A DNA stretch of 33,785 bases. Source: an uncultured Akkermansia sp. (GTDB taxonomy: Bacteria > Verrucomicrobiota > Verrucomicrobiia > Verrucomicrobiales > Akkermansiaceae). Below are positions 1-8,775 of the stretch, piece after piece; position 1 is the stretch's first letter, and each line of letters opens with the position of its first letter. Where the stretch lies: positions 1 to 33,785 of the forward strand of contig URLZ01000028.1 in assembly GCA_900548895.1 (NCBI GenBank). Direction: 5' to 3'. A model generated the notes under the pieces. It ran no database searches, was not told the DNA's origin, and saw only the letters and a program-made list of their open reading frames with translations. Position numbers and translations under genes: made by a program.

Positions 1-66
1 TCTGCTTCGTTTCTGCTTCGTTTCTGCTTCGTTTCTGCTTCGTTTCTGCTTCGTTTCTGCTTCGTT
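1..66. repeat. 11-bp tandem repeat, six exact copies, at the window edge
   Basis: Six perfect head-to-tail copies of TCTGCTTCGTT occupy positions 1-66, and the array probably continues beyond the window. The unit length is not a multiple of three, so it is unlikely to be coding. Looser variants of the same pyrimidine-rich words continue to about 150, just before the histidine kinase gene. There is no spacer diversity, so it is not a CRISPR array. Confidence 0.95.
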
Positions 67-184
67 ACGCCTCGGCTCCCGCAGCTTCCCTTTTCTGATT
101 CCGACTTCTTCGCTTCGCTCGTCTGTCTTTTCGTCTTCTTCGTTGTTTCCTCGCGTTTCCGATTTTTCATCCTTTTCTCCTGTT

Positions 185-1774
185 GTGAACAAGCGTTTTA
201 TCTGGGTTATTCTGTTGTTCGGGCTGCTGACGATTGCGGCTTCGCTGTGGCTGGCGTATCAGGCGTCTCATCTGGAGGGCAAGCTGGTGCGCATTGATGA
301 GCAGACGCAATGCCGCCGCCTCGTGGAGTTGTCTCTGCCGCGGGTGCAGGAGCGCTTGGATGCTCTTCTGGCGGCGGAGCGGGCGAAGCTGGGGCATGCG
401 CCGGATGTGGCGGCGGCTTTTTACCCGATGCCCGAGGGGGGGATGGCGGATTTCAACCGCGGATTTTTCTTTCAGGCTCCTCTGGATCCGCTGCCGCTGG
501 TGCCGAAGGGGCAGGAGGCTTTCCGCGCGGAGCTGGCGCGGGCGGGGGCGATTACGAATACGATGCGCCGCAAGGCGGATGTGCCGGATGCGCCGATTTT
601 TGATCCCTCGGATGAGCTGAGGGCCTATGATCCGCAGACGGAGAGGCCGGTGTTCGGGTTTTACCGCGTGCAGGAGTCGGATCCGTCGAAGCCGCTGGAG
701 CTGACGGGGGAGCCCGGGGAGTTTTTCTCGTGGTTTTACAAGGATTGGCTGGTGTACATGCGCCAGGTGCCGACGAGTCAGGGCTATGCGGCGGAGGGTT
801 TCGTGATTGATGTGCCGAAGCTGGCGGAGCACTTGAAGCCGGCGATTGCGCCGGAGTTGCTGGAGCCGCAGATCGGGCTGCCGGAGGCGGGGGAGAGTCC
901 GAATCTGAGCGGGCTGCCGCTGGTGCTGCGCTCGGGGGGCAAGGTGAATCTGAGTGATTCTTCGGAGCGTGCGGAGGCGCTCAGCGGGACGATTCACACG
1001 GCGTGGGCGATTTCGATTCTCTCGATTCTGATTATTTTCGCGCTGCTGGCTTTGTATGCGCGGCTGGAGCGACGGCGCAGTGATTTTGTTTCTGCGGTGA
1101 CGCATGAGTTGCGCACGCCGCTGACGACTTTTTCGCTCTACACGGAGATGCTGCGCGACGGGACGGTGCCGCCGGAGAAGGTGGCGGATTATCACGAGAC
1201 TCTTTTCCGGGAGAGCAAGCGGCTGGCGCACTTGGTGGAGAATGTGCTCTCGTTTGCGAAGTTGAGCCGGGGGAAGGTGCGCGGTCGGCAGGATGCGGGG
1301 CCTTGCACGGAGTTGCTCAAGCCGGTGCTGGATCGGGTGGGGGAGCGCCTGCGAACGGCGGGTTTTCAGTTCACGGTGACGGGGGATGCGCGCATGCGCT
1401 TGCTGTCGCTGCGCACGGATTTGCTCTCGCTGGAGCAGGTGCTCAACAATCTGGCGGACAATGCGATCAAGTACTGCGACAAGGAGCACTGCGCGAAGGG
1501 GACGCCCGCGGTGACGATCAGTCTGCTGCGCACGCACCGCAGCCTGAACATCCGCTTTGCGGACAATGGGCCGGGCTTGAGTGAGGGGGCTCGCCGCAGT
1601 CTGTTTCAGCCCTTTTCGCGCTCGGGGGAGGCGGAGAAGGGCCGCAAGCCGGGAGTGGGGCTCGGGCTGGCGATTTCGCGCGATCTCATGCGCTCGATCG
1701 ACGGGGATCTGGAGCTGGAGCGCGGCGGCGGCGAGGGCTGCACTTTTCTGCTGACGCTGCCGCTGGGTGAGTGA
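185..1774 (+). CDS. Sensor histidine kinase with two membrane segments and a large periplasmic domain
   Basis: The predicted role is to sense an envelope signal and pass phosphate to a response regulator. I chose the GTG at 185 because it gives a typical inner-membrane start (MNKRFIWV) with TM1 at about residues 6-26; an in-frame TTG at 143 would add 14 unremarkable residues. A periplasmic region of about 240 residues, which I do not recognise, precedes TM2 (about 270-292). The HisKA H-box (THELRTPL, phosphoacceptor H307) follows. The HATPase_c domain has the N-box (NNLADNAIKY, about 420), G1 (DNGPGLS, about 459) and G2 (GVGLGLAIS, about 491). All catalytic motifs look intact. No response regulator is visible; it may lie left of the window. 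No Shine-Dalgarno sequence precedes the start. Confidence 0.9.
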   Translation: MNKRFIWVILLFGLLTIAASLWLAYQASHLEGKLVRIDEQTQCRRLVELSLPRVQERLDALLAAERAKLGHAPDVAAAFYPMPEGGMADFNRGFFFQAPLDPLPLVPKGQEAFRAELARAGAITNTMRRKADVPDAPIFDPSDELRAYDPQTERPVFGFYRVQESDPSKPLELTGEPGEFFSWFYKDWLVYMRQVPTSQGYAAEGFVIDVPKLAEHLKPAIAPELLEPQIGLPEAGESPNLSGLPLVLRSGGKVNLSDSSERAEALSGTIHTAWAISILSILIIFALLALYARLERRRSDFVSAVTHELRTPLTTFSLYTEMLRDGTVPPEKVADYHETLFRESKRLAHLVENVLSFAKLSRGKVRGRQDAGPCTELLKPVLDRVGERLRTAGFQFTVTGDARMRLLSLRTDLLSLEQVLNNLADNAIKYCDKEHCAKGTPAVTISLLRTHRSLNIRFADNGPGLSEGARRSLFQPFSRSGEAEKGRKPGVGLGLAISRDLMRSIDGDLELERGGGEGCTFLLTLPLGE

Positions 1775-2368
1775 GGGCGGCGGCGCGACTCCCCCCGCGT
1801 GCGACGCCCTCCGGCGGGCGTAGTCTGCGGGCAGCGGGTGGGCAAGAGTCGCTCGGGCGGCGCGAGTGGGGGAGCGGCAAGCAGCTCGAGCATGTGGGGG
1901 GTGAACGGCGCTGCATGAGGGGCTTGGGGCCCGAGGAGGGGCGGCGCCGGCCTTGGCGCGGTGTCGAGCTGCCGCCGTTTCACGAGGGGGGGGCTGCGCG
2001 CCGGAGACAGAGGGCAAACCGAGGGCGCGAGTGGGAGTGGAGCCGGTGCAAGCGGTTGTGAAGGCGGAGAAATTGAGCGAGTTTGCCTTTTTTTGGGATT
2101 TTTGCGTGATTTTTCTGAAAGATGAGGCGCTTTTCCGGCGTATCTTTTGTGACAAGGGCGCTGACCAGCGTCACCGCCTCGCCTCTATTCTTCGTTATCA
2201 TTCCTCTATCACATCACTCAGTTCATCAGATGCTCTCCGCTTGACCGCGATCTTCCGACGGGTTCGTGTTCGGGCTGCTTCCTCAGGGAGGCGCAGGCGC
2301 GATACTCGGTTGTGCGGCAGGAGGACAGCACCCTCTAACCATCTATCCATCACACCGCTTTTCATCCC
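1775..2368. other. 594-nt intergenic region without a convincing gene
   Basis: Possible reading frames here are Arg/Pro/Gly-rich and look like GC-driven artefacts. A 6-bp inverted repeat (ACGCCC at 1804-1809, GGGCGT at 1816-1821) follows the kinase gene but has no T tract. The last 300 nt are more AT-rich and should hold the promoter of the alpha-2-macroglobulin gene. TATCTT (2141) and TATTCT (2186) could be -10 elements, but neither has a well-spaced -35. Confidence 0.5.
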
Positions 2369-5300
2369 ATGAAAACACCCATTCTTCTCACGACTTCGCT
2401 TCTGGGCAGTGCCGCGATGAGCGGGGCTCAGGTTCCGACGGCGCCGGCGGTTCCGGCGAAGGTTCTCGACAAGCTGGCTGCGGCTGAGGCGTCGGCGGCG
2501 GCTCCGTCGAGTGTCCGGTGTACGGGCCGGGTGTTCCGAAAGTGGGCTCCCAACGGGCAGCGCAGCTGTCAGATTACGTTCCCGGCTCCCGTGATCCGTG
2601 AGGATCAGGTGGGCAGCGATGCCGGCGATGCGGTGATTGTGGACAAGGGGGGCCGGGTGCGGGCGTTCTGGCAGAATCGCACGACGCTGGTGGTTGCGTT
2701 TGATGTTCCCTCGGCTCCAGATGTGGCGACGGTGAGTCTCCGCCCGGGTCTTCGCGGCACCAAGGGGGAGGAGTTGGTGATCGAGCCGCAGCGTTTCTGC
2801 GGAGAGGGGCTGTATGATCTGGTCTGCATCAAGGAGCCGGGCCCGGGCCAGCCGGTGTTCCTCTACACGAGCGACGGGAGTGATGCTCGCGTTGCGATGT
2901 TGGATCGGGCGATGGGGGCGTTGCGCTGCATGACGACGGGCAAAGAGGAGCGGGAGTTGCCGGTGAAGCTGCGCCGCGCGACGAGGCGCGATGCGCTGCA
3001 TTACTGGGGGTTGCTCAAGGATAATTGCTATGGTCTCAATGAGGGGGACAAGGCTCTCTTTGCTGAGGGTCCGCCGGATGAGCCGCTGCGCGGTCTCTGG
3101 TACCTCGAGCTTCCGTCGGAGGCGACGGATGTTTGTCGGATTGTCATCCCGGGCTTCGGGAGTCCGAACGCCGCGGGGACGCGCTACGAGGATGTTGAGC
3201 GTCTGGTCAGCCAGTGCAGCAGTCCCTACGTGTTTTTGAGCAACAAGCGTCTCGGCCCCTGCGAGTATGAGGTGGAGCTCCAGTTGGCTCCGGGTGTTGA
3301 TCTCAGCGATCCTGAGGCGCTGATGAGCCGCTTCAAGTGGAAGGTGCACGAGATGAAGCACGCGAAGGATCCCGTGCCCATGGTTTACCGCGACGGGGCT
3401 TTCCGCGCGATGATTCGCGGCAAGGAGCTGGTGCTGCGCCTCGATGCGGAGGCGTCGCGGGCCTATCGGCGCGAGCAGCCGCAGGCGGACGGCAGCACGA
3501 AGACGCTCTGCACGCGCCTGATCTGGAGGATGAACAACGCGAATCGCCATGTCATGCTCTCGGTGGCGCCGAAGGGAGATGACGGCGGCAGGTGGCTCGG
3601 CAGCGACTGGACGAGCGTGAAGCCCCGCGAGCCCCGTCTTCAGGCTCATGCGTCCTTCGGCACACTGAGTCCGGGCAAGGATGGGGAGCCGAAGCTTTCG
3701 TGTCGGGCGAAAAATGTGGAGAATCTCCGCGTGCGCGTTTGCCGTCTCGATGCTTCGGCGGCGAATGCGGCGCGGGTGCTGCGGGCTTACCGCAATTATT
3801 ACGGGCCGGAGCGCGATTCGAGTCTGCCGGATACGAATGCCTCGCGCCTGGCCAACCGCAGAGGGGCGATGACGATTGTGCCGACGGAGTTGCTGCCGGG
3901 TGTGCTGGGCGAGGCTCAGAAGGAGCTTACGACGACCTTCGGTCGGGCGGATGTGGCTCTGCGCGAGCTTTTCCCCGATGCGGGGAAACACGGGCTTTAT
4001 TTTGTGGAGTTCGAGGCCGATGCGGCGAGCGACGGCGGCTTGGATGATGAGGAGGGCAAGGTGCTGACGCAGGGGCTGGTGCAGTTGACGGATCTCGGCC
4101 TGATGTGGAAGAGCTGGAAGGGGCACGTGCTCGTGTACGCCTACCGCCTCTCGGACGGCCGTCCGCTGCGCGAGGGGACGCTGCGCCTGCTCAGTGCCGA
4201 CGGTTCTCAGCTGGAGGAGCACGCCGTCCGCGACGGGGTTGTCGAGCTGGAGACGTCCTGCAAGCCGAGTTTCCTGCAGCTGAGCTGCGGGGATGACAGC
4301 TACATCACGGAGTTTTCGCGCTTGCAGGATAATGACTACGAGGCGATGCCGGATGAGCAGTATTTCGATCACTTTGAGATTAATGAGATGCTCGATTCCG
4401 CGAAGCTGCGGGAGAATCCGCTGCCGGTGACGCAGATCTACACCTTCACGGATCGCAGGGTCTATCGCCCGGGCGAGGTGGCCCACCTCAAGGGCTACGT
4501 GCGCGATCGGCGCGGCAATGAGCTGCGGGTGCCGAAGCTTCGCTCGGTGACGGCGATTCTGGATCGCGAGGGGGAAGCGAAGGAGATTCCGGCGCGCCTG
4601 GAGGGGAACGGGGCCTTCAGCCTCGATCTTCCGGTGGAGGCGGCGGCCGGCTCCTCTCTCTCCGTCAAGCTTCTGGCGCGCTATGAGGGTGATGAGGACA
4701 ACAGCTCGGAGCTGATGAAGCTGGCGGCTGACTACGTCCGGAACCCGGGCGATGTGAAGGCGGTTCGCGAGCTGCTGCTGGAGTATGCGCGCCGGGGGCA
4801 GGAGAACATCTTCGTCTCGGATTTCCGCCGCAATGAGTTTGAGGTGGAGAGCTCGATGAAGGTCGATGCGGCGCAGCGCAAGGTGACGATCAGCGGGCGC
4901 GCCGTGAACTTCACGACGGCTCCGGTGGCAAACGGCAAGGCTGACTGGCAGCTCGACTTCCGCCGGAGTCACTTCTGCCCTGCGGGCTACCGCCACTACC
5001 GCTTCGGCGATTACGGGTACGGCACCGACGATGCGGATTTCTACAGAGCCTACTACGGCATTCATGTGTGGTTGAGGCCGTCGGGGCAGACGATGAGCAG
5101 CGACACGAGGCTGGATGATGAGGGCTGCGGCCGGATGAGTTTCACGCTGCCGGCCTCGGATCAGCGGCGCGTGCTCACGGCGAGTCTCACGGTGACGAAC
5201 GGCAACAATCAGGCGCTGCGCGCGACCTGCCATGATGAGCTGCACCCGGCCGATGTGTACGTGGGTCTGCGCGAAGGCGCGCGCATTGTCCGCGTCGGCG

Positions 5301-8300
5301 AGGGGATTCCCGTCAACTGCCTGCTGGTGGATACGGAGGGACGCCCCTGGAAGGGGGAGCCCGTGACGGGGCGCATCACGGTCACGCGCAAGAGTTTCTC
5401 GCCCTATCGCATCGGCAACCGTTTCCTCGGCCAGGTGCGGCAGGTGCCGATGCAGGAGAAGCTCGTCGACGCGCAGCCCATCACGCTGAACGGCACGGAG
5501 AAGGCGCAGCCCGATCTCACGGTGGAGACGCCGCGCTCGGGCATCTACGAGGTGACGGTCTCGGGCAGCGATGCCTCGGGGCGTCCCTTCCGCACGGTGA
5601 TGAGTTATTCGGTCTACGGCGACGGGCAGTGCCCCTGGTTCTATGACCGCGCGGACAATCTCAACCTGACGGCGGACAAGGGCATGTACAAGCTGGGCGA
5701 GACGGCGCGGCTGCTCTTTGAGGGGCCGGCCGGCGGCGAGCTCTTCGTCACGGTGGAGCGCGAGGGTGTACTGCGCCACTTCAGCCAGAGGATCGATCCC
5801 GACAATCCCGTCATTGAGCTGCCGCTGGAGGCGGGGGATGCGCCCGGCGTTCGCGTGACGGCCTTCCTCGTGCAGGGCTCGCAGGAGACGCGCAGCGAGG
5901 ACGGGACGGCCAACATTCTCTCGGCGTCGACGATGCTGCACGTCGAGCCGTCGCACGACAAGCTGAGCGTTGAGCTTCAGGCACCGGAGCAGAGTCTGCT
6001 GCCGGATGAGGACTGCAAGGTCAGCGGCAAGGTGTGCGATGCGGACGGGGCTCCGGTGCCGGGGGCGGATGTCACGCTCTATGCGGTGGATGAGGGAACG
6101 CTTCAGGTGCACGGCTACGAACTGCCGGACCCGCTGCGCTTCTTCAACACCGACGTCCGCATGGGGGTGAGCACGCGCAACTCGGCCAACCAGCTCATCG
6201 GCGAGGCTCTCAGCATCTATGACTACGGCAACAAGGGTGTCTTCATCGGCGGCGGCGACGGCATGGCCTCCGATGTGAGCGACGCGGCTCCGATGACCAA
6301 GGTGAAGCTGCGCGAGAATTTCAAGCCCTGCGCTCTCTGGCTGGGCAGTCTCCGCACCGATGAGAAGGGCGAGTTTTCCGCCACCTTCCGCAACCCGGAT
6401 ACGCTCACGCGCTACCGACTCATGGCGGTGGCTTCGTCCGGCGCGCAGCAGTTCGGCCGCGCGCGCAGTTCGTACGAGGTGAACCAGCCGGTGATGCTGG
6501 AGCCGCAGGTGCCTCTGGCGGCGACGGAGGGGGATCGCCTCGATCTGCCGGTGATGATCAGTATGCTGCCCGATCAGGTGGCGGGGCTGGATCCGAACGC
6601 GACGGTGCGCTTCCGCCTGACGGCGCAGGCGCAGGGGCTGAGTCTCGAGGAGGCGTCTCGCACGGTTGATCTGACGGGCAACAAGCCGGTGACGGTTACC
6701 CTGCCCGTGAGCCTTCCCGAGGTCGGGGCGGCGTCCGAGGCCGCGCAGGCGTCGATCAGCTGGCATGTCGAGCCCGTCGATGAGCAGGGTCAACTGCCCG
6801 AGGGGGCGGCCAAGCGCATGCGGGATGCGGTGAAGCTGAGCTTCCCGATCAATCCGGCGCGCCCGCGCCTGCGCGAGTACGTCTGCACGACGATGAAGCC
6901 GGGCGAGGCGATGGGCACGCGCCGCTTCGTGACGCTGAACTTCAATGCGGGCACCCCGCTGAATCTCTCGTTCAGCACGCACCCGCTGGCGCCGATCGCG
7001 GGCACCTTCGACTTTCTCTTCAGCTACCCGCACGGTTGCTCGGAGCAGCTGAGCTCGGCCCTGCTGCCCTGGCTGCTGGCCGATGAGCTCAAGGATCTGC
7101 CGGGCTTTGAACTGCCCGCGGGCAAGGCGCCCTACACCGTCATCAGCGAGACGCTCTCGAAGCTGAACAAGCGCATCTCGTACAATAACGGCCGGGCTGC
7201 GGGCTACTCCTACTGGGATCAGGGGGACGTCAACGCCGAGTTCTCCCCCTACGTCCAGCTGGTGCGGCAAATTGCAGGGAAGCACGGCTATCAGGAGCCG
7301 TGGCTCTCCTACTCCGTCCGAGAAGGTCTGAAGGATCGGCTCACGAGCTCCACTCAGGCCAATCTCATCTCGGTGCTGCCGCTCGCGCTCGCCGGTACGT
7401 TCGGCGCGGAGGATCTCTCTGCGCTGCTTGAAACGCACCCGAAGATGCGGGAGGATGCGCTGTGGCTCACGGCCTGCGCCGCCGCCATCATCAAGGACGA
7501 GCGCGCCGCCGCGCTGGCCGACCGGGCCCGAGCCGCGCACGCGGCTCCCGAGGTGGAGCAAGACCAGGCCGATGCCCTCAATTCCGTCGAGATGCGGCGT
7601 CTGAGCGTTCCCTGCGACCTTCTGAGCCTGCTCTACCGGCACTACAGCAACCCGAACGACACGCAGCTGATCGCCGATGCCTGCGCCGTGCTGCGCGAGC
7701 GCTCCGGCGGATGCCTCTCGACCTGGGAGAGCGGCTGGAGCTGCATCCTCATCGATGCGCTGCTCGACCACCGGCGCCACCTCGCCGACCTGGCTCTGAG
7801 CGGCTCCGCGGGCAGCGAGAAGAGCGGCGAGAAGTCCGGCGGTGACGCGAACGCCGCCCCGGCGACCGAGGCCCCGCAGCAAGCCGACACCAAGCCTGCG
7901 GCGGAAGGGCCGCAACAGGCCCCGGAAGCGGCGGTCAAGGTGGCGCCGACGCTGGCCGGCACGGCAGCCGGTTCCGCAGCCGGCCCGATCACCCTCAACG
8001 GCGAGGCCATCAAGCCCGGCACCCTGCTGCACCGCTCGGCGATGCTCGATCTGAGCAATCAGGTCTTCCTCGCCGAGGGCGGCCCGGTGTACGCTTTCGG
8101 CACGGTGGAGGGCTATCAGGCCGACGCGCAGCCCGATCAGCACGTCGACCACGGCTTCCTCATCACCCGCAGCTACGAGGTGCTGCAGGAGAGCGGCGTC
8201 TGGAAGGCCACGCAGAAGCTGCGGGTCGGTGACGTGGTGCGCGTCTCGCTGCTCTGCCGCTACACGGGCAGCGGCCGCTCGCGCTACGTCGCCATCGAGG

Positions 8301-8611
8301 ATCGCCTGCCCTCCGTGATGGAGGCGGTTGATCCGAGCAGCCCGACGCAGAGCCTCGCGCCGCACGTCGCGCGCCTGATGCAGACATTCGGCTGGTATGC
8401 CTCCTCCTCGGTGAGCGATATCTCCACCGGCAAGGACGGCATCAGAGCCTACGTCAACAGCTGGGGCGGCGACGTCTGCGTGCGCTACGTCGCGCGCGTC
8501 GTGCGCAGCGGTGAGGTCACGGCGCCTGCCGCCCGCGCTGAGATGATGTACAGCCCGCAAAGTTACGGTCTCTCGACGCCCGAAAAGCTGAGCGCCGAGC
8601 CGGCTGAATGA
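2369..8611 (+). CDS. Alpha-2-macroglobulin family protein with intact thioester motif (secreted, 2080 aa)
   Basis: Bacterial alpha-2-macroglobulins are thought to trap attacking proteases in the envelope. A signal peptide is visible (about residues 1-20, ending SGA|Q) with no lipobox, unlike E. coli YfhM, which is lipid-anchored. Macroglobulin-type repeats include DRRVYRPGEVAHLKGYV (about 695-712). The bait-region flank has YAVDEGTLQ (about 1239), and the A2M core starts near ALWLGSLRTDEKG (about 1320). The thioester motif GCSEQ is complete (C1557, E1559, Q1560), so covalent trapping is plausible. An Ala/Pro/Gln-rich stretch at about 1807-1872 separates the thioester domain from the C-terminal domain. 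At 2080 residues it is longer than the roughly 1650 of YfhM. It is followed by pbpC, the usual partner. Codons shift from G/T-ending to C-ending along the gene. Confidence 0.93.
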   Translation: MKTPILLTTSLLGSAAMSGAQVPTAPAVPAKVLDKLAAAEASAAAPSSVRCTGRVFRKWAPNGQRSCQITFPAPVIREDQVGSDAGDAVIVDKGGRVRAFWQNRTTLVVAFDVPSAPDVATVSLRPGLRGTKGEELVIEPQRFCGEGLYDLVCIKEPGPGQPVFLYTSDGSDARVAMLDRAMGALRCMTTGKEERELPVKLRRATRRDALHYWGLLKDNCYGLNEGDKALFAEGPPDEPLRGLWYLELPSEATDVCRIVIPGFGSPNAAGTRYEDVERLVSQCSSPYVFLSNKRLGPCEYEVELQLAPGVDLSDPEALMSRFKWKVHEMKHAKDPVPMVYRDGAFRAMIRGKELVLRLDAEASRAYRREQPQADGSTKTLCTRLIWRMNNANRHVMLSVAPKGDDGGRWLGSDWTSVKPREPRLQAHASFGTLSPGKDGEPKLSCRAKNVENLRVRVCRLDASAANAARVLRAYRNYYGPERDSSLPDTNASRLANRRGAMTIVPTELLPGVLGEAQKELTTTFGRADVALRELFPDAGKHGLYFVEFEADAASDGGLDDEEGKVLTQGLVQLTDLGLMWKSWKGHVLVYAYRLSDGRPLREGTLRLLSADGSQLEEHAVRDGVVELETSCKPSFLQLSCGDDSYITEFSRLQDNDYEAMPDEQYFDHFEINEMLDSAKLRENPLPVTQIYTFTDRRVYRPGEVAHLKGYVRDRRGNELRVPKLRSVTAILDREGEAKEIPARLEGNGAFSLDLPVEAAAGSSLSVKLLARYEGDEDNSSELMKLAADYVRNPGDVKAVRELLLEYARRGQENIFVSDFRRNEFEVESSMKVDAAQRKVTISGRAVNFTTAPVANGKADWQLDFRRSHFCPAGYRHYRFGDYGYGTDDADFYRAYYGIHVWLRPSGQTMSSDTRLDDEGCGRMSFTLPASDQRRVLTASLTVTNGNNQALRATCHDELHPADVYVGLREGARIVRVGEGIPVNCLLVDTEGRPWKGEPVTGRITVTRKSFSPYRIGNRFLGQVRQVPMQEKLVDAQPITLNGTEKAQPDLTVETPRSGIYEVTVSGSDASGRPFRTVMSYSVYGDGQCPWFYDRADNLNLTADKGMYKLGETARLLFEGPAGGELFVTVEREGVLRHFSQRIDPDNPVIELPLEAGDAPGVRVTAFLVQGSQETRSEDGTANILSASTMLHVEPSHDKLSVELQAPEQSLLPDEDCKVSGKVCDADGAPVPGADVTLYAVDEGTLQVHGYELPDPLRFFNTDVRMGVSTRNSANQLIGEALSIYDYGNKGVFIGGGDGMASDVSDAAPMTKVKLRENFKPCALWLGSLRTDEKGEFSATFRNPDTLTRYRLMAVASSGAQQFGRARSSYEVNQPVMLEPQVPLAATEGDRLDLPVMISMLPDQVAGLDPNATVRFRLTAQAQGLSLEEASRTVDLTGNKPVTVTLPVSLPEVGAASEAAQASISWHVEPVDEQGQLPEGAAKRMRDAVKLSFPINPARPRLREYVCTTMKPGEAMGTRRFVTLNFNAGTPLNLSFSTHPLAPIAGTFDFLFSYPHGCSEQLSSALLPWLLADELKDLPGFELPAGKAPYTVISETLSKLNKRISYNNGRAAGYSYWDQGDVNAEFSPYVQLVRQIAGKHGYQEPWLSYSVREGLKDRLTSSTQANLISVLPLALAGTFGAEDLSALLETHPKMREDALWLTACAAAIIKDERAAALADRARAAHAAPEVEQDQADALNSVEMRRLSVPCDLLSLLYRHYSNPNDTQLIADACAVLRERSGGCLSTWESGWSCILIDALLDHRRHLADLALSGSAGSEKSGEKSGGDANAAPATEAPQQADTKPAAEGPQQAPEAAVKVAPTLAGTAAGSAAGPITLNGEAIKPGTLLHRSAMLDLSNQVFLAEGGPVYAFGTVEGYQADAQPDQHVDHGFLITRSYEVLQESGVWKATQKLRVGDVVRVSLLCRYTGSGRSRYVAIEDRLPSVMEAVDPSSPTQSLAPHVARLMQTFGWYASSSVSDISTGKDGIRAYVNSWGGDVCVRYVARVVRSGEVTAPAARAEMMYSPQSYGLSTPEKLSAEPAE

Positions 8612-8648
8612 TGTCGGGGGGAAACAGGAACGCCCCGACAGGTAACAC

Positions 8649-8676
8649 GCTCCCCGCCGCCGGTGCGGCGGGGAGC
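8649..8676 (+). other. Perfect 12-bp hairpin between the alpha-2-macroglobulin gene and pbpC
   Basis: GCTCCCCGCCGC and GCGGCGGGGAGC form a perfect 12-bp GC-rich stem with a CGGT loop, 38 nt after the upstream stop codon. No T tract follows, so it is not a classical intrinsic terminator. It could act as an attenuator, a processing site or an RNA 3'-end stabiliser separating expression of the two genes. Its presence argues that pbpC starts downstream, at 8776. Confidence 0.7.
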
Positions 8677-8775
8677 AAAGCCCCCACGACCCCAAAGCCT
8701 CGCCCCGGCGCATCACCCCGGCGCATCAGGTGCATACCCCCCGCCCCGACGACTACCCGCTACCCGCACCCCGAC

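Noticed and set aside
1..66. CRISPR array
   Set aside because: Repeats are 11 bp and contiguous, with no spacers and no cas genes.
1804..1821. Terminator after the histidine kinase gene
   Set aside because: Only a 6-bp stem with no T tract.
1771..2061. Small gene following the histidine kinase
   Set aside because: Arg/Gly-rich translation, no ribosome binding site, no recognisable features.
2242..2269. Promoter for the macroglobulin gene with TTGACC as -35
   Set aside because: The sequence 17 bp downstream (TCGTGT) is a poor -10; other -10 candidates lack a spaced -35.
2198..8716. Open minus-strand frame of over 2100 codons opposite the alpha-2-macroglobulin gene
   Set aside because: It is a mirror of a long GC-rich gene that rarely uses codons whose complement is a stop. 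Its product is Arg/His/Leu-rich with no domain, while the plus strand has clear family motifs.
8608..8775. Upstream pbpC start with ATGA overlap to the macroglobulin stop
   Set aside because: It would add 56 Pro/Gly-rich residues and place a perfect 12-bp hairpin inside the coding sequence; ATG 8776 gives a normal PBP1C N-terminus.
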